Source: Neisseriaceae bacterium (GTDB lineage: Bacteria; Pseudomonadota; Gammaproteobacteria; Burkholderiales; Neisseriaceae). Taken from it: a stretch of DNA of 6,541 bases. The stretch lies in contig JASLDB010000313.1 in NCBI GenBank assembly GCA_030151665.1, positions 1 through 6,541 on the forward strand. The letters are read 5' to 3'. Made by a program: the position numbers and the translations under genes. The notes under the pieces are model-generated. The model had not been told where the DNA came from. It saw only the letters and a program-made list of their open reading frames with translations, and made no database searches. Of the stretch, positions 1-5,492 are shown piece by piece (the stretch's first letter is position 1; the number at the start of each line of letters is the position of its first letter).

Positions 1-57
1 ACCACTGTGCGGGGAGCCAATATATGCGCCAACGAGCCCAATATTTCAAAATTATAA
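1..57 (+). CDS. Probable 3' end of a PilW/PilJ-type minor pilin (partial)
   Basis: Frame 1 is open from the window edge to a TAA at 55-57 and gives an 18-residue tail starting TTVRGAN. PilW-family minor pilins often end with a Thr-Thr-Val-x-x-Arg-Asn-like strand, and pilW (pilJ in Neisseria) normally precedes the PilX_N-type gene that starts here at 24. The tail would overlap that next gene by 34 bases, and the next gene's ribosome binding site (11-16) would lie inside it. The piece is too short to prove homology. The call rests on gene order and a weak C-terminal resemblance, and the frame could be open by chance. Confidence 0.4.
   Translation, partial: TTVRGANICANEPNISKL
11..16 (+). promoter_or_regulatory. 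Ribosome binding site of the PilX_N-domain minor pilin
   Basis: GGGGAG lies 7 bases upstream of the ATG at 24. It is the strongest Shine-Dalgarno match in the window and supports that ATG as the start, even though it lies in the probable coding end of the preceding gene. Confidence 0.7.
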
Positions 58-557
58 AAAAAGAGCAACAAGGTTTCTCCTTGTTTTTGGTATTGGTTAT
101 TTTGGTGTTAATTGCCTTGGCGGTGATTGGGGGCATGCGTTGGAGCAGTAGTGAAAGCCGATCCAGTAGCAATAGTGCGGATAGGCAAGTCGCTTTGTCT
201 TTGGCCGAAGCTGCTATTCGTGAGGCGGAGACATCTTTAACACAAAAAGCATCTCAAGATGGGTATACGCCAAGTACTGTTTTTAAAGATGATTGCCCCA
301 AGGGACTGTGTTTGCCTGTTAAAGACGGTAAAACGCCATATTGGGAAACCAAAGCCGCCTTTGGTGATAATAATTCAGCAGAATACCCAGGTGCGATTGA
401 TAAAGATATCAAAAAACCTCGCTATATTATTGAGTACATGGGCGTGAATAATAATGGTACTGTTGTTGATGGCAATACCTACCGCATCACTGCTCGTGCT
501 TGGGGTAAAAATGCAAAAACCCAAGTGACCATTCAAGTTTATGATGAATTGCAATAA
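24..557 (+). CDS. pilK: Type IV pilus minor pilin, PilX_N domain (PilK of Neisseria naming)
   Basis: This is a 177-residue prepilin-like protein. Residues 1-17 form a basic leader ending in Gly17, the likely prepilin peptidase cut before Phe18. A hydrophobic helix follows (about 18-38). The stretch ADRQVALSLAEAAIREAE (52-69) is typical of the PilX_N family, and the end (YRITARAWG, then a TQVTIQVY strand) matches the usual family C-terminus. Position +5 of the mature protein is Leu, not the Glu of major pilins, as expected for PilX_N proteins. Cys91 and Cys96 could form a small disulfide loop. By family, such proteins join the minor-pilin complex in the inner membrane that primes type IV pilus assembly. 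Pseudomonas literature calls this family PilX, while in Neisseria the equivalent gene is pilK, followed by a different pilX, as here. The start is supported by GGGGAG. The next gene begins 13 bases after the stop, so co-transcription is likely. Confidence 0.85.
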   Translation: MRQRAQYFKIIKKEQQGFSLFLVLVILVLIALAVIGGMRWSSSESRSSSNSADRQVALSLAEAAIREAETSLTQKASQDGYTPSTVFKDDCPKGLCLPVKDGKTPYWETKAAFGDNNSAEYPGAIDKDIKKPRYIIEYMGVNNNGTVVDGNTYRITARAWGKNAKTQVTIQVYDELQ

Positions 558-570
558 TGGTGTGGTAATG

Positions 571-1074
571 ATGAAAACGAAATTAATGAATGACAAAGGT
601 TTTACCTTGGTGGAGATGATGATTGCGATTGCCATCATTGGGGTGTTGGCCGCTTTTGCATTGCCCAGTTACAATAAATATGTTGAAAAGAATGATGTAT
701 TAAATGGTCGAACTGCCTTGGCGCAATTGAATCAAAGTATGCAGTTACACTTGGCAAAGTTTGATGGTTTTAATGGGAATCGTGCAACTATTTTTAAAGC
801 AGCGGTTGATGCATTAGACGATCGGGCAAAAAAGAATTACACATTTGTTATTGATACAATTGCTGGTGGTAAAGCTAAAAAAGATGACAAAGATAAAAAA
901 GATGACAAAGATAAAAACAATGCAAAAGATGAATTGTACGTGATCATCGCAACCCCTAATGCTGGTAAAAAACTGCCCAGTTTGTGGATGAATAGAGCAG
1001 GGAATGCTTATAAATGTTCTGATGAGAAGTCTGCACAAGCACAGAACAAGGCAGATAAGTGTTCTAAGATATAA
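571..1074 (+). CDS. pilX: Minor pilin resembling neisserial PilX, with a Lys/Asp repeat insertion
   Basis: From the ATG at 571 this is a 167-residue class III prepilin. The leader is MKTKLMNDKG, cleaved before Phe11, and mature Glu+5 is present (FTLVEMMIAIAIIGVLAAFA, 11-30), followed by the usual LPSY. The C-terminal half, with LWMN near 138-141, YKC at 147-149 and a second Cys at 164, recalls meningococcal PilX, including its disulfide-bounded D-region. Neisserial PilX is a minor pilin that promotes pilus-pilus contacts and aggregation. Residues 103-120 are a Lys/Asp-rich tandem repeat with no obvious equivalent in remembered relatives. I chose 571 (or the adjacent ATG at 568) because GGTGTGG lies at 559-565. 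The in-frame ATG at 541 would overlap the previous gene and give an odd leader containing a Cys. An ATG at 586 would also give a short valid leader. The gene is last in its operon, followed by a terminator. A PilE-like or ComP-like pilin is the alternative reading. Confidence 0.82.
   Translation: MKTKLMNDKGFTLVEMMIAIAIIGVLAAFALPSYNKYVEKNDVLNGRTALAQLNQSMQLHLAKFDGFNGNRATIFKAAVDALDDRAKKNYTFVIDTIAGGKAKKDDKDKKDDKDKNNAKDELYVIIATPNAGKKLPSLWMNRAGNAYKCSDEKSAQAQNKADKCSKI
877..930 (+). repeat. 18-bp in-frame tandem repeat (two perfect copies plus one degenerate)
   Basis: Units 877-894 and 895-912 are identical 18-mers, AAAAAAGATGACAAAGAT, encoding KKDDKD twice. Unit 913-930 is a diverged third copy encoding KNNAKD. 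The period is six codons, so gain or loss of a unit would lengthen or shorten the pilin loop without shifting the frame. Confidence 0.95.
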
Positions 1075-1087
1075 ACACCAGTGAAAG

Positions 1088-1116
1088 CTGATATTCGACA
1101 AAGAGAATGGTAAAAT
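1088..1116 (+). promoter_or_regulatory. Candidate sigma-70 promoter of hpnD, overlapping the pilin terminator
   Basis: A -35-like CTGATA (1088-1093, 4 of 6 to TTGACA) is followed after exactly 17 bases by TAAAAT (1111-1116, 5 of 6 to TATAAT). A TG at 1108-1109 gives an extended -10, TGGTAAAAT. The -10 lies in the loop of the terminator hairpin, and the predicted transcription start is near 1122-1123, about 27 bases before the hpnD ATG. The block 2 operon needs a promoter after the terminator, and this is the best match in the gap. The assignment is by eye only. Confidence 0.5.
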
Positions 1117-1134
1117 ACACCATTCTCTTTTTTT
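1100..1134 (+). terminator. Intrinsic terminator of the pilin operon
   Basis: A perfect 11-bp stem pairs 1100-1110 (AAAGAGAATGG) with 1120-1130 (CCATTCTCTTT) around a 9-base loop. A run of seven T spans 1128-1134. It lies 25 bases after the pilX stop. The reverse orientation lacks a T tract, so it should act on + strand transcription only. Confidence 0.88.
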
Positions 1135-1149
1135 ATGGATTGTGCACAC

Positions 1150-2001
1150 ATGACACCGTTGGCGTATTGTCAGGATAAGGTTAAGCAAAGTGGCTCAAAT
1201 TTTGTGGGTAGCTTTCGATTTTTACCCAGTGATCAACGAGCAGCGTTGACATGTTTGTATGCTTTTTGTCGCGAAGTAGACGATGTGGTGGATGATTGTG
1301 TTGATCAAACAGTGGCGGAAAAAACCTTGGCTTGGTGGCGACAAGATTTGGCCAAGGCATTTTTACAAGACGTTAAGCCTGAACACCCTGTTTGCCAAGC
1401 GATTGCAGACTATGCACAGCAATACCAATTGCCAGAAAATGAATTTGTTGACATCATTGATGGCATGCACATGGATTTGCAACAAAATCGCTATGCAAGA
1501 TTTGTCGATTTGAGTCAATACTGCTATTTGGTTGCTGGTGTGGTGGGGCGTTTGACAGCGAGAATTTTGGGCATCAGTGATTTAGCCACCTTGGCTTATG
1601 CTGAGAAACTGGGCTTGGCTTTGCAGTTGACCAATATTATTCGTGATGTGGGCGAAGACGTTCGCAATCAACGATTGTATTTGCCACAAGATGAATTGGC
1701 TTTGTTTGCAGTGGACGAAGTAGATGTGATGGCTGCAGTGACAACACCTGAATTTGCCAATTTAATGCATTTCCAATTGCAACGAGCGAAAAATACTTAT
1801 CAAGAAGCTTTGGCATTATTGCCCAAGCAAGATGCGAAAAAGCAAAAAGTGGGTCTCATCATGGCTGCGATTTATTACCAATTGTTATTGGAAATTGAAC
1901 GAGATGGTGTGGAGCATATTTTAGACCACAAAATTGCTTTGCCCAGTGCAAGAAAATTTCGCATTGCTTTGAAAACATGGTTATTCGGATTTAAGCCGTG
2001 A
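1150..2001 (+). CDS. hpnD: Presqualene diphosphate synthase HpnD (squalene/phytoene synthase family)
   Basis: This 283-residue protein has the length and motifs of trans-isoprenyl diphosphate synthases of the HpnD type. The first Asp-rich motif is EVDDVVDD at 42-49. The second is NIIRDVGED at 162-170, followed by RLYLP. Both bind the Mg-diphosphate of the substrate. The N-terminal SGSNFVGSFRFLP (14-26) corresponds to the family's SGSSF...LP element. HpnD condenses two farnesyl diphosphates into presqualene diphosphate, the first step of the HpnCDE route to squalene. Start: an in-frame ATG at 1135 abuts the terminator T run and has no ribosome binding site. The ATG at 1150 gives the typical MTP.-.YCQDK start with a weak GGA at 1137-1139. 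The stop overlaps the hpnE start in GTGA. A phytoene synthase (CrtB) is the alternative, but the hpnE partner argues for HpnD. Confidence 0.9.
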   Translation: MTPLAYCQDKVKQSGSNFVGSFRFLPSDQRAALTCLYAFCREVDDVVDDCVDQTVAEKTLAWWRQDLAKAFLQDVKPEHPVCQAIADYAQQYQLPENEFVDIIDGMHMDLQQNRYARFVDLSQYCYLVAGVVGRLTARILGISDLATLAYAEKLGLALQLTNIIRDVGEDVRNQRLYLPQDELALFAVDEVDVMAAVTTPEFANLMHFQLQRAKNTYQEALALLPKQDAKKQKVGLIMAAIYYQLLLEIERDGVEHILDHKIALPSARKFRIALKTWLFGFKP

Positions 2002-3311
2002 AAAAGCCAAAGGTCGCAATTATTGGTGCGGGCTGGGCGGGTTTGGCCGCGGCAAGCACATTGGCTGATTTTGCCCAGGTGAGTGTGTTCGAAGCCAGTA
2101 GCATGGCTGGTGGTCGGGCTCGTGCCTTGAACCAAAAAAATATGGCTTGGCAAAACTTGGACAATGGTCAACACTTGTTAATCGGTGCTTATACTGAAAC
2201 CTTGCGATTAATGGCTTTGGTCGGTGTGGATGAAGAGCAAGTATTGTACCGGCAAGCTTTAGAGTGGCATTTGATGGATGGCTTGCAAATGAATACGCCA
2301 AGTTTACCCAGTCCATTGCACATTGTTTGGGGATTGATGCGAGCAAAAAATTGGCAATGGCCTGATAAATATGCCTTGCTTCGTAGCATCATTTTATTGC
2401 AAAGGGTTACCCGAAAAAACAAGACGGATTTACCCGTGAGTCAATGGCTACATCAACACCATATTCCGACCAAGGTGGTTCGTGATTTTTGGCAGCCATT
2501 GGTCTTGGCAACCATGAATACCCCCATTGCTGTGGCCAGTACTCAGGTTTTGGCCAAAGTATTGCAAGATGGTGTTTTAAAAAAACGACAATACAGTGAT
2601 TTTTTGATTGCCAAAACCGATTTAGGTAAGGCGTTTGTGGAACCCGTACTGGCTTTTTTGCGACAAAAAAAAGTGGATATTCGCTTGGCAACCAGAGTTA
2701 AACAACTGGAAACGGGTGGGGCTGCTAGGCAACAAGTTTATTTGGATAATGAATGTTTTGATGCAGTTATTGTTGCTACAGCACCTTATCATGTCAATGA
2801 TTTGCTCAAAACCATTTATGCACCAGAAACGCGCCAAGCATTGCAAAAATTAGAATACAGCGCGATTACCACGGTTTATTTGCAATATCAAATTTGCCCT
2901 AAGTTGCCAAAAATCATACAAGGCTTTGCAGATGGTGTGGCACAATGGGTGATTAATCGAGATGCGTTGGGCTTGGGCAAAAATGAAGTTGCTGCTGTTT
3001 GCAGTGTGACACAATCAAGTCGTTTAACCAGTAAACAAGATTGGGTGGATGCTGTCCATCAAGATTTATTGCGCATAGATGGTAGATTGAGTGAGCCAAT
3101 TAAAGCACAGGTCATTACGGAAAAAAGGGCAACCATACAGGCTGCCCATTCTCGTGCGCCTATCCCAAGCTTGCGTTTGTCTCACCATGGAATTTATTTG
3201 GCGGGTGATTATATGCACCCTGTATACCCTGCAACCTTAGAAGGTGCGGTGCAATCAGGGCAGCAAGCAGCTGCCATGTTATTAGCGGATTGGAACTCAA
3301 AATGTCAGTAA
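1998..3311 (+). CDS. hpnE: Hydroxysqualene dehydroxylase HpnE (FAD-dependent amine oxidase family)
   Basis: This 437-residue flavoprotein opens with a Rossmann FAD motif, VAIIGAGWAGLAAA (GxGxxG at 10-15). The ribose-binding Glu32 closes the second strand, and a GGRAR motif follows at 38-42. LDNGQHLLIGAY (54-65) is the signature I associate with HpnE rather than with phytoene desaturases. The C-terminal FAD-binding segment is GIYLAGDY followed by PATLEGAVQSG (398-421). By family, HpnE reduces hydroxysqualene to squalene using FAD. The start is a GTG at 1998 whose last bases overlap the hpnD stop (GTGA), with CGGA at 1986-1989 as a modest ribosome binding site, so translation is probably coupled to hpnD. 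The 3' end overlaps the next gene by 10 bases. The HpnC gene, which makes hydroxysqualene, is not in this window. Confidence 0.92.
   Translation: MKKPKVAIIGAGWAGLAAASTLADFAQVSVFEASSMAGGRARALNQKNMAWQNLDNGQHLLIGAYTETLRLMALVGVDEEQVLYRQALEWHLMDGLQMNTPSLPSPLHIVWGLMRAKNWQWPDKYALLRSIILLQRVTRKNKTDLPVSQWLHQHHIPTKVVRDFWQPLVLATMNTPIAVASTQVLAKVLQDGVLKKRQYSDFLIAKTDLGKAFVEPVLAFLRQKKVDIRLATRVKQLETGGAARQQVYLDNECFDAVIVATAPYHVNDLLKTIYAPETRQALQKLEYSAITTVYLQYQICPKLPKIIQGFADGVAQWVINRDALGLGKNEVAAVCSVTQSSRLTSKQDWVDAVHQDLLRIDGRLSEPIKAQVITEKRATIQAAHSRAPIPSLRLSHHGIYLAGDYMHPVYPATLEGAVQSGQQAAAMLLADWNSKCQ
3291..3294 (+). promoter_or_regulatory. Weak ribosome binding site deciding the SDR start
   Basis: TGGA ends 7 bases before the ATG at 3302. 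An in-frame TTG at 3290 would add four residues but has no ribosome binding site, so the ATG is preferred. Confidence 0.45.
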
Positions 3312-4024
3312 AACCTTTACAAGATAAAGTCATTTTAATTTCAGGTGCCTCACAAGGCATTGGTGAGCAAGTGGCTTTGGCGTATGCACAAGCGGGTGCC
3401 ACCGTGGTCTTATTGGCAAGACACCAAAAAAAATTAGAAATGGTGTACGATAAAATTGTGGCAGCAGGTGGTCCAGAACCATTTGCCATTAGTTTTGATT
3501 TGTTGAATGCTGAAGAAAAAGAATTTGATCAATTGGCTGTTGCGGTCATGAATGCGGCAGGTCGTTTAGATGGTATTGTTCATTGTGCTAATTATTTTTA
3601 TGCCTTGTCACCCATCATGTTCCAAACTGTAGAAGAGTGGGTAAATCAGTACCGCATTAATGCTGTTGCACCCATGGCATTGACCCGCGCCTTCTTGCCA
3701 GCATTACAGCATGCAGAAGATGGTTCGGTTATTTTTGTGGGTGAAAGCCATGCGGAAGAACCTAAAGCGTATTGGGGTGGTTTTGGTGCCTCAAAATCAG
3801 CATTGGTTTATTTGGCACAAGTGTGTGCCGATGAGTGGACGCAATACCCCAATATGCGAGCCAATGTATTGATTCCAGGATCAGTTAATTCTCCCCTTCG
3901 TATTAAGACCCATCCAGGAGAAAGTACAATCGAGCGCAAGAATATCGACGATATTACCCCCGCTTTTGTAGACTGGATGAGTGATACCACACGAGGTCGT
4001 TCTGGTGAGGTTATTTACCTTTAA
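3302..4024 (+). CDS. YciK-like short-chain dehydrogenase/reductase with altered catalytic residues
   Basis: This 240-residue protein has a classical SDR Rossmann fold. The cofactor motif SGASQGIG spans 14-21, and Arg40 after the second strand suggests NADP(H). Asn120 is in the RINAVAP helix, Lys165 in FGASK, and PG at 192-193 lies in RANVLIPGSVNSPLR. The last segment (RANxxxPG...R.K.HPGE) resembles the YciK group. The usual NNAG is replaced by HCANY (94-98). The catalytic Tyr of YxxxK is Phe161, and the position 13 residues before it, normally Ser, is Glu148 (Ser149 is adjacent). It may be a non-catalytic or altered SDR, and no substrate can be named. It overlaps the hpnE end by 10 bases, and its TAA shares one base with the radA ATG (TAATG). 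Family membership is firm; function is unknown. Confidence 0.9.
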   Translation: MSVKPLQDKVILISGASQGIGEQVALAYAQAGATVVLLARHQKKLEMVYDKIVAAGGPEPFAISFDLLNAEEKEFDQLAVAVMNAAGRLDGIVHCANYFYALSPIMFQTVEEWVNQYRINAVAPMALTRAFLPALQHAEDGSVIFVGESHAEEPKAYWGGFGASKSALVYLAQVCADEWTQYPNMRANVLIPGSVNSPLRIKTHPGESTIERKNIDDITPAFVDWMSDTTRGRSGEVIYL

Positions 4025-5403
4025 TGGCCAAAGCAAAAACACAATACCAATGCACCGAGTGTGGCGGTCAAAGCCCTAAATGGCAAGGTAAATGCCCGCA
4101 TTGTGGGCAGTGGAATACCTTGGTTGAAGCCGTTGCCACGACAACTAGCAACCCTAGATTTCAGTCTTGGAGTAGTCAGACGAGTCAAGTACAGGATTTA
4201 TCCAAAGTGACCGCTGAAGATGTACCACGATTTGGTACGGGCATGTCAGAATTGGATCGTGTTCTGGGTGGTGGTTTGGTTGATGGTGCGGTAATTTTAT
4301 TGGGTGGTGACCCTGGTATTGGTAAGTCGACATTGTTACTTCAAACAGTGGCATTGATGGCGCAACAAAATGAAACAGTTTTGTATGTGTCAGGTGAGGA
4401 ATCTGCTCAACAAGTGGCATTGCGGGCGCAGCGTCTGAACTTACCCGCAGAAGGAATTCAGTTGTTACCTGAAATTCGCCTTGAGGCCATTGTGCAACAA
4501 TTGCAAAATTTGCGCCCTAAAATCGCCATTATTGACTCGATCCAAACTTTGTATTCTGAACAAGTGACATCTGCTCCAGGTTCGGTTTCTCAAGTGCGTG
4601 AATGTGCTGCACAATTAACCCGTGTGGCCAAACAAACTGGGGTGAGTATTATTTTGGTGGGGCATGTGACCAAAGATGGTGCCATTGCGGGACCACGTGT
4701 GTTAGAGCACATGGTGGATACGGTATTGTATTTTGAGGGTGATACTCATTCTAACTACCGCATGATTCGCGCCATCAAAAACCGTTTTGGTGCAGCGAAT
4801 GAATTGGGTGTGTTTGCCATGACTGAAAAAGGGTTGAAAGGTGTATCCAATCCTTCAGCCATTTTCTTGGCGTCATACCGTGATGATACACCAGGCTCTT
4901 GTGTCTTGGTCACGCAAGAAGGCAGCCGGCCTATTTTGGTTGAAATTCAGGCATTGGTTGATGATGCTCATGGCTTTACCCCAAAACGCTTGAGCGTGGG
5001 TTTGGAGCAAAACCGTTTGGCGATGTTATTGGCTGTATTAAATCGTCATGCTGGTGTTGCTTGCTTTGATCAAGATGTTTTTTTAAATGCGGTTGGCGGG
5101 GTAAAAATTACTGAGCCTGCAGCCGATTTAGCGGTTATTTTAGCGATGGTTTCAAGCTTTAAAAATAAACCATTGCCTGAAAAAATGGTGGTTTTTGGTG
5201 AAGTGGGTTTGTCAGGTGAAGTTAGGCCCGTTTCACGTGGGCAAGAGCGATTAAAAGAAGCTGAGAAATTGGGTTTTGCCTGTGCAATTGTTCCCAAGGC
5301 CAATGCACCGAAAAAAGCCAGCGACTACCCCAAGCTAAAAATTATTGCAGTGGATACATTACAAGAAGCTGTTAGTGAAATGCGGCAATTGAGCGATCAA
5401 TAA
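4024..5403 (+). CDS. radA: DNA repair and recombination protein RadA
   Basis: The protein is 459 residues, matching the usual length of about 460. An N-terminal C4 zinc finger uses Cys10, Cys13, Cys24 and Cys27. The RecA-like ATPase core has Walker A GGDPGIGKST (94-103), a Walker B ending at Asp171 (KIAIIDSIQT), and the RadA-specific KNRFG (252-256). The C-terminal Lon-like domain includes FGEVGLSGEVRPV (391-403). RadA is a hexameric DNA motor that extends D-loops and promotes branch migration with RecA. In several naturally competent bacteria it is needed for efficient transformation. The start is the ATG in TAATG, overlapping the SDR stop. GGTGAGG (4004-4010) is distant (13 bases), so translational coupling likely drives expression. 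It is last in its operon, with a terminator after a 26-base gap. All key motifs are intact. Confidence 0.98.
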   Translation: MAKAKTQYQCTECGGQSPKWQGKCPHCGQWNTLVEAVATTTSNPRFQSWSSQTSQVQDLSKVTAEDVPRFGTGMSELDRVLGGGLVDGAVILLGGDPGIGKSTLLLQTVALMAQQNETVLYVSGEESAQQVALRAQRLNLPAEGIQLLPEIRLEAIVQQLQNLRPKIAIIDSIQTLYSEQVTSAPGSVSQVRECAAQLTRVAKQTGVSIILVGHVTKDGAIAGPRVLEHMVDTVLYFEGDTHSNYRMIRAIKNRFGAANELGVFAMTEKGLKGVSNPSAIFLASYRDDTPGSCVLVTQEGSRPILVEIQALVDDAHGFTPKRLSVGLEQNRLAMLLAVLNRHAGVACFDQDVFLNAVGGVKITEPAADLAVILAMVSSFKNKPLPEKMVVFGEVGLSGEVRPVSRGQERLKEAEKLGFACAIVPKANAPKKASDYPKLKIIAVDTLQEAVSEMRQLSDQ

Positions 5404-5429
5404 AACCACTACGCAATGCAACCAAATCG

Positions 5430-5466
5430 TCATGACCTGTCCAAAAAGATGGGTCATGATTTTTTT
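5430..5466 (+). terminator. Intrinsic terminator of the hpnD-hpnE-SDR-radA operon
   Basis: A perfect 8-bp stem pairs TCATGACC (5430-5437) with GGTCATGA (5452-5459). G-T wobbles at 5429/5460 and 5438/5451 can extend it. The remaining loop is 12 bases if the inner wobble forms. Seven T follow at 5460-5466. The opposite strand lacks a clear T tract. The rest of the spacer to comEC shows no other convincing element. Confidence 0.85.
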
Positions 5467-5483
5467 GTGCTACTTTTTCAAAA

Positions 5484-5487
5484 AGGG
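5484..5487 (+). promoter_or_regulatory. Ribosome binding site of comEC
   Basis: AGGG lies 5 bases before the ATG at 5493 and supports that start over the internal in-frame ATG at codon 10. Confidence 0.55.
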
Positions 5488-5492
5488 TTGCC

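Noticed and set aside
541..570. Upstream ATG extending the PilX-like pilin by nine or ten residues
   Set aside because: It overlaps the pilK coding end, has no ribosome binding site, and makes an atypical leader with a Cys. The 568/571 ATG pair has GGTGTGG upstream.
1135..1149. Upstream ATG extending HpnD by five residues
   Set aside because: It directly abuts the T tract with no ribosome binding site, and family proteins begin at the MTP...YC segment encoded from 1150.
814..1188. Minus-strand open frame of 124 codons across the 3' end of pilX and the terminator
   Set aside because: It is low complexity (Phe/Ile-rich, antisense to the Lys/Asp repeat), lacks domain signal and overlaps a well-supported gene and terminator.
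5468..5476. Extended -10-like TGCTACTTT as a comEC promoter
   Set aside because: The hexamer matches only 3 of 6, there is no -35 at 16-18 bases upstream (GATGGG), and the transcript would leave only about a 10-base leader.
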